DNA of 64,000 bases from positions 86,784 through 150,783 of the forward strand of contig JABSQO010000003.1 in the NCBI GenBank assembly GCA_013215775.1. The letters run 5' to 3'. Below, piece by piece: positions 1-7,590 of this stretch. The position numbers and the translations under genes were made by a program. Each line of letters opens with the position of its first letter. The first letter of the stretch is position 1. The notes beneath the pieces were generated by a model, which saw only the letters and a program-made list of their open reading frames with translations, was not told the origin of the DNA and ran no database searches. The stretch comes from Piscirickettsiaceae bacterium (GTDB lineage Bacteria > Pseudomonadota > Gammaproteobacteria > Nitrosococcales > Methylophagaceae).

Positions 1-785
1 AGACGTGCTTCGTGATTGCCCTCGATGAAGTCAATTTGGCAGTCAGGGCAAACCTCTCTCAATGGTCGGAAGATACGCTCATGGACAAACTTGATTCGAC
101 CCACTACATCCCACTCACGCGGATCGACGCCGTATTTCCCGAACTCAGGTAAGTCAAAAATGTCGCCATTGAATACAATCAAATCCGGTTGGAGTCGCTT
201 GGCGGTATCCAAGAACACTCTTAAAAAGAACTCGTCTATCTCAACGTCATGCAAGTCTGAGACAACCAAGACCGTCTTAAATCGACTGTCGTTCTCTCTA
301 ATGTACATACTGCCCCAATCGGCTCTCTCGATGTTTAAGGCGCGGTAATGATCAATAGAGGCGTGCTTGGCGATGCTTCTTTCCAGCGCGTGTTGATGTC
401 GCGTCAGTTTTATACCAGCCTGGCGTTTGAACTCCTCAAATGTGCCGAAGTATCTATTCCATGTTGATTCTGAAATTTGCGAGTACACTCGAAAGAAGTT
501 TCTACTAACCACCTTGTCTGGATCAATCTCAGAAATGCGGACCAACTCTGCAATACACTCTTCTGCGCCCCACTTTTCCATAAACTTGCCTTCGTCTTCC
601 GACATTGGCACGAGCGCTCGACTGATTAACTTTGGAACATCTTCGCCATTTTTATAACGCTTGCGAATCTTGTTTGCTTTAATCTGCACTGTTCTTGGCA
701 CGATTCCTAACTTCTCAGCTACATCGGCGTTCTTTGGGTAGTCTTTAAGGTTGTTGTACACTTCTGCAAATTTATTAAAATCCAT
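1..785 (-). CDS. Metallophosphoesterase with N-terminal helix-turn-helix-like part, partial
   Basis: The reading frame starts at the ATG at 785 and runs off the left edge of the window, so only about the first 261 residues are visible. The first 60 residues are basic and helical and resemble a helix-turn-helix. From about residue 170 come calcineurin-like phosphoesterase motifs: VSDLHD (metal-binding DxH), NGDIFDLPEF (GD) and EGNHEAR (GNHE). Such enzymes hydrolyse phosphoesters using two metal ions. The C-terminal histidine motifs would lie outside the window. It follows the lysis genes in the same direction, 6 bp after the Rz-like gene. Its substrate cannot be told from sequence. Confidence 0.85.
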   Translation of the reverse strand, partial: MDFNKFAEVYNNLKDYPKNADVAEKLGIVPRTVQIKANKIRKRYKNGEDVPKLISRALVPMSEDEGKFMEKWGAEECIAELVRISEIDPDKVVSRNFFRVYSQISESTWNRYFGTFEEFKRQAGIKLTRHQHALERSIAKHASIDHYRALNIERADWGSMYIRENDSRFKTVLVVSDLHDVEIDEFFLRVFLDTAKRLQPDLIVFNGDIFDLPEFGKYGVDPREWDVVGRIKFVHERIFRPLREVCPDCQIDFIEGNHEAR

Positions 786-791
786 AGTTCT

Positions 792-1367
792 CTACTTGTT
801 ATTGTTAATCCAGCCAATCAATGCGTCATGCTGTGCCGCTAGTTCGTTGTACTGTTCGGCGCATTGGATGTGGGACTCAACTTCTGCTCGCTGTGAATGA
901 GTGGAAGTGGTTTTGAGTATTGAGTTAGGCTGGTCGGTGGTTTCGGACAAGCTAACGACCTCGGCATTGAAGGGCTGCCTTGCAGTGTTGAGCAACCCGA
1001 CAGCACCGATAGAATAATTGCAAGCGCCAGTACCTTCTTCTGGGACATACTTGATAATCTCCTTAGTTATGATTTTTACTTTGTCTTTGATGAGCCTTAT
1101 TTTTTGGATCTCTTCCTCAAAATACTTCTGATCTAACGCCCTTAGCTTCTCGCTATCGCGGGCTATCTGAATAACAGCTTCTCTTTGATCAATCAGAGCG
1201 TCTGACAGTCTGTCTGACAGCTCCGCTTTGTGAAATACGTGTGATGTATACGCCGCGACTGCTGAACCGCTTAGGAACGCAATAAGAGCTATCGCAGGAA
1301 TAGTTGAGAAATTCTTTAAAAATGGCAAAAATCGTAGAAACTTAAGAAAATTGAAAATACTTAGCAT
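792..1367 (-). CDS. Inner-membrane spanin (Rz-like)
   Basis: This 191-residue protein has one N-terminal hydrophobic segment (about residues 15-40, ending in AVAAY) followed by a charged, helical periplasmic domain, the usual form of an i-spanin. A lipoprotein gene with the form of Rz1 lies inside it in another frame, which strongly supports the call. The ATG at 1367 overlaps the holin stop codon as TAATG. A GTG two codons upstream (1373) is possible but less likely. The spanin pair should fuse inner and outer membranes in the last step of lysis. Confidence 0.88.
   Translation of the reverse strand: MLSIFNFLKFLRFLPFLKNFSTIPAIALIAFLSGSAVAAYTSHVFHKAELSDRLSDALIDQREAVIQIARDSEKLRALDQKYFEEEIQKIRLIKDKVKIITKEIIKYVPEEGTGACNYSIGAVGLLNTARQPFNAEVVSLSETTDQPNSILKTTSTHSQRAEVESHIQCAEQYNELAAQHDALIGWINNNK
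839..1048 (-). CDS. Outer-membrane spanin lipoprotein (Rz1-like), embedded in Rz
   Basis: This 69-residue product starts with a signal peptide and a clear lipobox, LSGC, near residues 16-19. The mature part is short, Pro- and Ser-rich, and has no other hydrophobic segment. It is fully nested in the Rz-like gene in a different frame, the classic lambda Rz/Rz1 arrangement. It should be lipidated at the Cys, sit in the outer membrane and bind the i-spanin across the periplasm. Confidence 0.85.
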   Translation of the reverse strand: MSQKKVLALAIILSVLSGCSTLQGSPSMPRSLACPKPPTSLTQYSKPLPLIHSEQKLSPTSNAPNSTTN

Positions 1368-1546
1368 TACCACTTTTTCTCAACTACGTTGCCGGTCACA
1401 TACGTGCCGTAAAATATGATGACTGAGCTACTCCAGACATCGCCTGTAATTTTGCTCATCATCAAAAGAAAGGTTGCTGTGACAAATGCTCCGACAAACG
1501 CCCACCACTTTCTCGATTGAAGTTTCGGCCCTAATGCCTCAGACAT
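1367..1546 (-). CDS. Small holin-like membrane protein
   Basis: This 59-residue protein has two hydrophobic segments (about residues 14-30 and 41-54), a short charged N-terminus and a Lys-containing C-terminus ending EKKW. That matches a small two-span holin. Its ATG overlaps the end of the endolysin gene and its stop overlaps the Rz start, so the order is endolysin, holin, Rz/Rz1. The function is inferred from topology and position; there is no family-specific motif. Confidence 0.75.
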   Translation of the reverse strand: MSEALGPKLQSRKWWAFVGAFVTATFLLMMSKITGDVWSSSVIIFYGTYVTGNVVEKKW

Positions 1547-2006
1547 TGTGAATACCTCTTGAATAAACCAGTTGACCCGCCTTTTTCGATGCGGTTAGCG
1601 ACTCCAGCCTGCTTTCGACCTCCATGAGACCGATGTGAACCCAGCGACCGTGTTCTTGAATAATTTGCTTGTAGCCGAGTGGCTTCATTTCGTCTTCGAT
1701 AAACTTCGCCAATTGGTATGGCGTTAGGTGCGAGCAAGTAATGTCGGCAGCCAAGCCCCGCATGTGGTCCGAATCTTTAGAACCGCCAAGCTCTGTGTTT
1801 AAATCGAAGCATCTAAAGCCAGAGCTAACTCTAATAAGAACATTCGTGCCGAATCGCGCCGACAACTCCATCTTTAGCGCCTGGAGAAACCAAGACATTT
1901 TTTGAAGATTGTCGTTATCTAGTTTTGAGGGGGTGTTGTCGATACCGGCTAACTTGGCCGTGTTTGAGTGAATTAACTCATCTCTCGTAAAGTTAGGTGC
2001 AAACAT
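1539..2006 (-). CDS. Endolysin, M15-type L,D-/D,D-peptidase
   Basis: The 155-residue protein carries peptidase M15 (VanY/L-Ala-D-Glu endopeptidase) motifs: a first zinc site in DSDHMRGLAADI and the C-terminal WVHIGL with the last His ligand. It should cleave peptide cross-links of peptidoglycan. There is no signal peptide, so the holin must release it. The Shine-Dalgarno sequence (AGAGG, six bases before the ATG) lies inside a 10-bp stem at 2007-2043, which suggests controlled translation. The gene is the first of the lysis cassette, followed with overlaps by holin and spanins. Confidence 0.88.
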   Translation of the reverse strand: MFAPNFTRDELIHSNTAKLAGIDNTPSKLDNDNLQKMSWFLQALKMELSARFGTNVLIRVSSGFRCFDLNTELGGSKDSDHMRGLAADITCSHLTPYQLAKFIEDEMKPLGYKQIIQEHGRWVHIGLMEVESRLESLTASKKAGQLVYSRGIHNV

Positions 2007-2043
2007 AGAACGCCTCTTATTTTCAACAAAACCGAGACGTTCT
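2007..2043 (-). promoter_or_regulatory. Hairpin that covers the endolysin ribosome-binding site
   Basis: On the minus strand AGAACGTCTC pairs with GAGGCGTTCT (ten pairs, one G-U) around a 17-nt loop. The 3' arm holds the Shine-Dalgarno GAGG and ends at the base before the ATG at 2006. The stem would therefore hide the ribosome site of the endolysin mRNA. Confidence 0.6.
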
Positions 2044-2057
2044 CTTGCTTGGCTGTA

Positions 2058-2104
2058 AGTATCCTATCAAATCAGTGACTTAAAGTAAAGTCACCGGTGA
2101 CTTA
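2058..2104 (-). promoter_or_regulatory. Palindromic operator/promoter ahead of the lysis cassette
   Basis: The site AAAGTCACCGGTGACTTA (2087-2104) is a perfect palindrome over its central 16 bp. Its outer bases form the TAA stop of the ThiE-family gene. A second half-site, GTGACTTA, lies next to it at 2075-2082, and a -10-like GATACT occurs on the minus strand at 2058-2063. It is one of about 18 copies in the window. Confidence 0.6.
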
Positions 2105-2713
2105 TTTAGTCGCGCAAAGCAATCCAGAAATCGTTCTTGCTATGTTGTCCGATCTATAGATGTCACCTATTACAGCAACGCCGTCAGCACCCGCATCCAT
2201 CACACTGCTAACATTGCTCGTTGTGATCCCACCAATGGCCACCAACGGCTTGTCGGTCATCGCTCGCAATCGTTTGATCTCGTCAAGACCCCACAGATTG
2301 TCTGCATCCGCTTTTGTCACTGTTTTAAATATTGGCCCAATACCAAAGTAATCAATGTCTTCACCGACAGCCGAACTATATTGATCTGGGCGGTCTAGCG
2401 TTAAGCCAATTGCGACCCTTCTTGGCAACATCTTGCGAGCAATGTTAAAAGGCACATCTCTTTGACCTATGTGAAGCGCGTCAGCGTCAATTGCCAGAGC
2501 TACGTCCAGTCTATTATTTACTATCATGGACACGTCGTTGTCTGCCGTTAGCTTTCTAATCTTCTCTGCCGTGCTGTATAGCGTTAAATCTGTGCAATTG
2601 CCCCAGCTAAACTGAATGGCCTTACAACCCGCCTCTATTGATTCCGCCACCACCTCGTACAACCTATGCGTCTCGTCTCGTGAGTAGTTCGTTATAAGTT
2701 GTAGGCGAATCAC
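2102..2713 (-). CDS. ThiE-family protein (thiamine-phosphate synthase-like), active site altered
   Basis: The 203-residue protein is a TIM-barrel protein of the ThiE/TenI family. ThiE joins HMP-pyrophosphate and thiazole phosphate to make thiamine phosphate. Family motifs seen are VNNRLDVALA, HIGQRD, GPIFKTVTKADA, VAIGGI and GADGVAVIG. Two sites differ. The usual QLR-K pyrophosphate-binding segment reads IQFSWG, and the usual Asn-Asp metal pair reads Asn-Asn. The Asp of GQxD and the TK of the loop remain. There is no His typical of the TenI tautomerase. The start is a GTG with a weak ribosome site, 2 bp after the upstream stop, so translation may be coupled. A metabolic gene between fibre and lysis genes is unusual. 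Activity is uncertain. Confidence 0.85.
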   Translation of the reverse strand: MIRLQLITNYSRDETHRLYEVVAESIEAGCKAIQFSWGNCTDLTLYSTAEKIRKLTADNDVSMIVNNRLDVALAIDADALHIGQRDVPFNIARKMLPRRVAIGLTLDRPDQYSSAVGEDIDYFGIGPIFKTVTKADADNLWGLDEIKRLRAMTDKPLVAIGGITTSNVSSVMDAGADGVAVIGDIYRSDNIARTISGLLCATK

Positions 2714-2715
2714 AA

Positions 2716-3231
2716 CTAAACAGCTTTAAAGTTAGTCAGCATCGCGCCATTACTACCAGCGATAACAGACACGCTGTCAACACTCTCAATGGACAAAATA
2801 CTGTGTTGGGCGTGCTCTGTTCCGTTCACAATCACGCTGCCTTCAGCAATGAATATTTTACTGCCCAAAGCTGCTGTCAATTCAAGAGATTCACTCGATG
2901 AAAGATCGTGGATTGTTCCGGTCCATTCAGTTTGCAAGTCTGGATCTGTAATGCAGTAAAACTCAAGTGGTTCGTTGGCAATTAAAATAGCCTGTCTCGC
3001 CTGGTAATCTAAAACATCAACAAACCCTACTTGCTGACCACGACCAAATGCGCCGGTAACAGTTGCGTCTATATTTAATAACTTCAATGAGCCAGTTGAT
3101 AAGAAATGCACTCCGCCAGACCGATCAAGCATAGTTGCTGGATTAAACACATCACCCTTGCCGCCGGCTGTGCTCTTAGAAATGTGTAAGTTACCGCTGT
3201 GGTATATCTTTTTAGTAAGCCATTTGGGCAT
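2716..3231 (-). CDS. Beta-rich protein of unknown function, tail-end cluster
   Basis: I do not recognise this 171-residue protein. It is rich in beta-prone stretches and in its second half resembles a cupin-like barrel (EGSVIVNG, a His-Gln-His segment), but the match is weak. The ATG at 3231 overlaps the upstream stop as TAATG, which is preferred to an in-frame ATG 54 bases upstream inside the previous gene. It is cotranscribed with fibre genes, so a virion or fibre-assembly role is possible. Confidence 0.7.
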   Translation of the reverse strand: MPKWLTKKIYHSGNLHISKSTAGGKGDVFNPATMLDRSGGVHFLSTGSLKLLNIDATVTGAFGRGQQVGFVDVLDYQARQAILIANEPLEFYCITDPDLQTEWTGTIHDLSSSESLELTAALGSKIFIAEGSVIVNGTEHAQHSILSIESVDSVSVIAGSNGAMLTNFKAV

Positions 3232-3587
3232 TAGATTATCACCTCGCCAATGCCCGTTACTTCCGACTCCGTAACGGCGGGCCATTCCGCGCCAAACATT
3301 GCGGTTAGCGTTTCAGGCATGGCTTCATCCCGTGTATCGAGTTCCGTATTCCATTCATTTTGAGCGCGTGGTGAGGCGTTGATAATATGCTGCCGCATTT
3401 CAATCTTAACGTCATCAATGGTTTTGGAACCACTTACAAACTCTTTCAACAAGCTCCTTTCTACACTGAGTTGTTGGATAATGTGTGGCTTTAATTTCAA
3501 AGCATTGTTAGTTGCGGTGTAAGTCACACTCATTGTACTTTTAGTCAAACTATATCCATTAACCACAAATGTAAATTCTATAAACAT
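3231..3587 (-). CDS. Hypothetical protein in the fibre cluster
   Basis: This 118-residue protein has a beta-like N-terminus (FIEFTFVVNGYSL) followed by a helical, charged middle and an acidic end. I recognise no family. It lies 11 bp after the fibre gene at 3599-4165 and overlaps the next gene by one base. A small tail-fibre chaperone or accessory virion protein is possible from position alone. Confidence 0.7.
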   Translation of the reverse strand: MFIEFTFVVNGYSLTKSTMSVTYTATNNALKLKPHIIQQLSVERSLLKEFVSGSKTIDDVKIEMRQHIINASPRAQNEWNTELDTRDEAMPETLTAMFGAEWPAVTESEVTGIGEVII

Positions 3588-3598
3588 TCTTTCTCTTC

Positions 3599-4165
3599 CT
3601 ATTCATTAATAGTTACTGTACGTGTTCCTGTGCCGTCCCATGTAGGCCATGCTGTAGTTACAGAGCCGTCTATAAGCCAAGTAAATATGCCGAGTGTAAC
3701 GCTAGCATTGGACGCCAATAGATTTCCACCACCCTCCACATCTATGCTTGTAAAAAGCGATGCGGTTGGATACCCACTGCCATCCTCACCGAACTGTAGT
3801 TTAAAATTAGTAGAGCCGTTGCTCTTAATAGTTAATCGGGTAACATTGGCAGATAAAATAGGATAACCTAGATAGCTTGTTGGACTTCTTGAACCTGTTA
3901 GTGGACTCCAGGTATACCCATCTATTTGAGTGTTGCCATTAATATCCGTCCCTTCCGTTACCGTTAAGACAAAAGCACTAGAAGCCGCCGCACCATAGAA
4001 GTCACTCATTTTTATTGCGCCACTGAGCGGGACAGCTATATTACCTGCGTTATCTGGCACATAAATACCGCCACGATAATACTCACTTATGCTGATAGGG
4101 TTACTGCCGCCAAATTCAGTTTGAAGATCGCCCTTGCTTATTGGACCGGAGCTTTGAATAGCCAT
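3599..4165 (-). CDS. Tail fibre/virion protein with SEYYRGG-type N-terminus
   Basis: The 188-residue protein starts with a segment of the form GPISKGDLQTEFGG followed by PISISEYYRGG, seen at the start of many small phage structural proteins. The rest is Ser/Thr/Gly-rich beta structure. The ATG overlaps the stop of the collagen-like fibre gene as TAATG. It is probably a minor fibre or adhesin component. Confidence 0.72.
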   Translation of the reverse strand: MAIQSSGPISKGDLQTEFGGSNPISISEYYRGGIYVPDNAGNIAVPLSGAIKMSDFYGAAASSAFVLTVTEGTDINGNTQIDGYTWSPLTGSRSPTSYLGYPILSANVTRLTIKSNGSTNFKLQFGEDGSGYPTASLFTSIDVEGGGNLLASNASVTLGIFTWLIDGSVTTAWPTWDGTGTRTVTINE

Positions 4166-5124
4166 TAGACGGTCTCGTTTGCGGCCTGATCACCAACTGT
4201 GGTCAATACGCCAGCCGATGTTAGCTTCATCTTATTTACGCCGGAATAAGCGAAGTACAAAACACCTGCCGATTCTGTGAGCGCCCAATTGCCAATGTTT
4301 AAAGCAGTGCCTGGAATTCCTTGTATACCCTGTGGGCCAGTACCTCCGGCCATACGTTTGAACCATAGTTGTGAGCGCGTGCCCACAACTACTGTAGTTG
4401 TTGAAGTGGAGGCCGGCCCTCTTGCTATCCGAATCTCTATAGTTTGACCTGCTGTCAATGTGAAGGGCTCTTCGGCCAACTTGATTGTCCATTGAGGGGA
4501 AGATATGCCAGATGAACGTATATAAGCATCGTCTTGAACCATCCCTGCCGCAACGCCATCAATGAATATCTCAAGTTGTGCCTGTGCTCTTTGCGCCACC
4601 ACATCTTGTATAGTAATAAAGCCACCAAGCGTATAACTACCCGCCTCAACTGCGGTAAATTTACCAGAGGCCCATGTAATATCACTTCCTGATTGGTCAT
4701 CTTCTAGTGTCTGGAACGGTAGGTTTGCGAACGTGGATGTAAGTGCAAATGTGGATGTACTAGACCGCTTCATGAAGGAGATGGAGCTATTGCTGCTTGA
4801 AATTATCTCGTCCAGCGATTCTTTCGTCAGAGTGACCCGAATGGTATGTGTGCCCGCGCTCAGTGCTATGTTGCTCGCTGGGGAACCGTCATACGCCGTT
4901 CCATTCCACGACCATGTGTCATTGCGAGTGATTGTGTTGCCAGCGACAGCATAAGTTCCCACGCCCGCCACTTTGACAACCCCATCCGCATCCTCAATGA
5001 CGTAGTAAACCAACGCCGCATCAGCAAAAGCCTCAGATACGGGTATTTTCTTTAGAGTTGCACCCTGCATGGTGACAACATTGCCCGTTCCAGTGCAGGT
5101 TTCTTCGACAAAATTAGCGAGCAT
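4165..5124 (-). CDS. Tail fibre with collagen-like segment
   Basis: This 319-residue protein has a beta-rich N-terminal attachment region, a C1q/TNF-like jelly-roll region around residues 115-260, and a short collagen-like run (GPQGIQGIPG) near residue 270, then a beta-rich tip. Collagen-like Gly-X-Y repeats support trimeric fibres. It is the first gene after the palindromic site at 5152-5169. A receptor-binding role is likely. Confidence 0.78.
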   Translation of the reverse strand: MLANFVEETCTGTGNVVTMQGATLKKIPVSEAFADAALVYYVIEDADGVVKVAGVGTYAVAGNTITRNDTWSWNGTAYDGSPASNIALSAGTHTIRVTLTKESLDEIISSSNSSISFMKRSSTSTFALTSTFANLPFQTLEDDQSGSDITWASGKFTAVEAGSYTLGGFITIQDVVAQRAQAQLEIFIDGVAAGMVQDDAYIRSSGISSPQWTIKLAEEPFTLTAGQTIEIRIARGPASTSTTTVVVGTRSQLWFKRMAGGTGPQGIQGIPGTALNIGNWALTESAGVLYFAYSGVNKMKLTSAGVLTTVGDQAANETV

Positions 5125-5147
5125 CGTTAATCCTTAATGTTTTTACC

Positions 5148-5169
5148 ATTATAACTCAGTCGTGACTTA
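5148..5169 (-). promoter_or_regulatory. Palindromic operator with TATAAT, ahead of fibre genes
   Basis: The plus-strand site TAACTCAGTCGTGACTTA (5152-5169) matches the palindrome with two changes. On the minus strand TATAAT overlaps its edge (5148-5153), 24 bp from the fibre start codon. The outer TAA is the stop codon of the upstream gene. Confidence 0.6.
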
Positions 5170-6507
5170 CTTACCACGACCATAAAAAATATCACTTAGC
5201 CCGAACTCCACACAATCTCCATACGGCTTCTCTGCGTAATAAAAAATATCATCAATGTGTGGAAAACCGTCATTTATCAATCTATCGACAAACTCAACCG
5301 GAAGGCCGTCAAGACCTTTGCATCTGTAATTTGCCTGCATTGTTTCGCCAGTTATTGCGTCTATTTTCGTATTGCCACCTTCCGCGTAGTGAGCGACAGG
5401 CTCCATCGTCTTCATGTCTAACTCCGAACTGAAATACTCACCGGATGAGTAAATCTCGTAGTAGTCCGTAATCTCACCGCCTTGATATTTGACAGAAAAC
5501 ATCCTTCCGTTATCACCCCACGTAAGTCCAATGGCCAAATACTCGCCATCACCACATCGGTACATTCCGTAATCTCTATGAAGTTTTCTATCGCCTGGCG
5601 GCGCTCCAATCGAAAGACTTCTTGCGGCGGACTCCGCGTCCTGACACATTGTCTCCAGCCTCTCTTTCGATAACTTATCTGGCACGCTTATTTGTGAGTT
5701 TATTCGATCAATAGCTTCATTGAGTTCTTCTAAGCTGTCGCTCTTGTTGCTTTTAAAACGACACCATTCATCTTCACTGTATGTATTCGCGTCGTGATGC
5801 TTTGCGAAGTCTAAAAACTCTTCGTATGTGTCTCCCGCAATCTCTTCCCACAAGTAAAAGTTGAATACATTACTGTTAATCTTTGCCGCCATTGTTTCGT
5901 GGTAATGAGAAATGTCGTCCTTTAGCGAATTTGACTTGTTATAGTGGTCAACAAGGACAACATCGAAATCACCAGAGGCGTTCAACACGTCGCCATGAAG
6001 CACTTTTATCTTTGCTTTATCAAACGATTGTTTGGCAAATAACTCGATAACTCTGTCATCACTCTCCACAACCGTGACGCTTCTAACATTGGACTTTGTT
6101 GCAATTAGCAAAGGAACGATGCCCAAACCAAGACCGCCAACTAAGACATCGCCCGTTGCGTCGAAATACTGACTGGCCAACTGCAAAACAGCGTGACGAC
6201 CATTATTCATCCAGTGCTTTCCGTCAACCGTTAGTGACGTCGCAACGTCGTCTCTTTTTATTACAGCGCCATCAATTGAGCCGCTTGCGAATCGAATAGC
6301 ATTAAGCTCGTGTTTTTTAACGTCACGTTTGGTGTTGATAATTACTTCGCCATCAACAATCAACGCCGCGTCTTCGCCTTCTATCCGCTTTGCTTGGTCT
6401 TTTGTGATTTCAACCGTTGTAACGTCACTACCAATGTACGGGTTGTCAGCACCGCTGAACACATACATGACATCACCACCCTCACCCATTACAGCAAAAT
6501 GTCTCAT
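5167..6507 (-). CDS. Tail-region protein with a SAM-dependent methyltransferase domain
   Basis: The 446-residue protein has three parts. Residues 1-90 look like a virion attachment region. Residues 95-230 form a Rossmann methyltransferase/spermidine-synthase-like domain with the SAM motif GGLGLG at 124-129 and an acidic strand end, VVESDD, near 146. Residues 280-446 are acidic, aromatic and unrecognised. It sits between tail-tip and fibre genes in one transcription unit. Whether it is a virion protein that methylates a target, or uses the fold only as a scaffold, cannot be seen. The stop codon lies in the palindromic site. Confidence 0.75.
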   Translation of the reverse strand: MRHFAVMGEGGDVMYVFSGADNPYIGSDVTTVEITKDQAKRIEGEDAALIVDGEVIINTKRDVKKHELNAIRFASGSIDGAVIKRDDVATSLTVDGKHWMNNGRHAVLQLASQYFDATGDVLVGGLGLGIVPLLIATKSNVRSVTVVESDDRVIELFAKQSFDKAKIKVLHGDVLNASGDFDVVLVDHYNKSNSLKDDISHYHETMAAKINSNVFNFYLWEEIAGDTYEEFLDFAKHHDANTYSEDEWCRFKSNKSDSLEELNEAIDRINSQISVPDKLSKERLETMCQDAESAARSLSIGAPPGDRKLHRDYGMYRCGDGEYLAIGLTWGDNGRMFSVKYQGGEITDYYEIYSSGEYFSSELDMKTMEPVAHYAEGGNTKIDAITGETMQANYRCKGLDGLPVEFVDRLINDGFPHIDDIFYYAEKPYGDCVEFGLSDIFYGRGK

Positions 6508-6515
6508 ATCAGTCT

Positions 6516-7289
6516 CTAGTCGTAATACGCGCCGTCAATGACAGGTATAAAGCTATCCTGCCATGTGGCCGTCAAACTATTTAAAAAGCCAGTAAATCCA
6601 CCTCTTATTACCGTAACAATGTGTAGCTTGTCTGTGGTCGAATCCTTCATAAACGAGGCGTGGACGTACTCTCCCCAACCCGTGTCATCGTCGAAACGAG
6701 TACCACCAAGCGCTCTCGCTGGCACTGGGGACACGCTCATGACCGCCGGCTTTGTCATTCCAGTTATGTCCGCTATCTCTTGGCATAGTATGGTTCTCAC
6801 AGGTGGCATGCCAGGTATGTCGTAATTAGCAACGAACGGCATTACACCTATCGCGGCTGGTTTTTTTGCGTCGGCGGTTGAGTATGTAATCTGACCAGTC
6901 TGACTGTACAAAGTAAGCCCGTAAGCGCCTGCACCTACCACATACGGTCTTTGTACGAACATGTATATTTCGTATGTCGTGCTTGAATGCTGTGGAGCAA
7001 TCAACTCCGCGTGCCAAAACCCACCCGACTTACTCAAGCCACTTAAACTAGCACCCGTCGTAGTTGTGTTTATCACCGTCTTCAGCGTCGGATCTACAGT
7101 AGCGTTTAGAGCGGGCGCTGTTACAAACACCATTGGCATTGCCTCTGTGTCGCTTATACCAAGATTTAAGTCCTTTACTTCATATATCGTCAGTGAGCCA
7201 GATATTTTCCCGTAAAAGTATGGCTGCAAATAATCCGAAGACATGACTGTATTGCCTATGCCGTTTGAAAACAGAACTCCATAGCTCAT
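6516..7289 (-). CDS. Tail-tip associated structural protein
   Basis: This 257-residue, beta-rich protein starts MSYGVLFSNG, like the next upstream gene product (MSYGFEVFDDSG). The two share an N-terminal pattern and lie together after the J-like gene. Such short proteins after gpJ are common in marine siphoviruses and are probably distal tail or fibre-base proteins. No enzyme motif was seen. Confidence 0.7.
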   Translation of the reverse strand: MSYGVLFSNGIGNTVMSSDYLQPYFYGKISGSLTIYEVKDLNLGISDTEAMPMVFVTAPALNATVDPTLKTVINTTTTGASLSGLSKSGGFWHAELIAPQHSSTTYEIYMFVQRPYVVGAGAYGLTLYSQTGQITYSTADAKKPAAIGVMPFVANYDIPGMPPVRTILCQEIADITGMTKPAVMSVSPVPARALGGTRFDDDTGWGEYVHASFMKDSTTDKLHIVTVIRGGFTGFLNSLTATWQDSFIPVIDGAYYD

Positions 7290-7290
7290 A

Positions 7291-7590
7291 TCAGCCTCCG
7301 TGAAATACTAATATGTTAGCGCTGTCGTATAGCCAATCTGTCGTTCCAACCTGCCAGCTCCACGAGAGAACACTCCCGCTCACCGTCACAATAAGTCTCG
7401 ACGTTGTTAAATCCGCCATCTCTATTGGTGACGTCGGCACAACAACCCCTTTAATATTGCTCAGGTTGTATGTTGTTGACCCACTTTCGCCTCCGAGTAC
7501 CGGTATTACATCTAGCGGCAAAAACGCTATAGTGTTGCTATCCAAAATAACGACACCTGAATCGTCAAACACCTCAAAACCATAACTCAC
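7291..7590 (-). CDS. Small tail-tip protein
   Basis: This 99-residue beta-rich protein overlaps the end of the J-like gene by 4 bp and is followed 1 bp later by the 257-residue protein whose N-terminus it resembles. It is likely a small structural partner of the tail tip. I cannot assign a family. Confidence 0.7.
   Translation of the reverse strand: MSYGFEVFDDSGVVILDSNTIAFLPLDVIPVLGGESGSTTYNLSNIKGVVVPTSPIEMADLTTSRLIVTVSGSVLSWSWQVGTTDWLYDSANILVFHGG

Noticed and set aside
16..657. Two plus-strand frames at the left end
   Set aside because: They are antisense to the phosphoesterase, whose reading frame runs off the window and has intact metal-binding motifs.
2102..2713. TenI (thiazole tautomerase) as an alternative to ThiE
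   Set aside because: The active-site His of TenI is missing and the GPxF-T-TK loop is of the ThiE kind.
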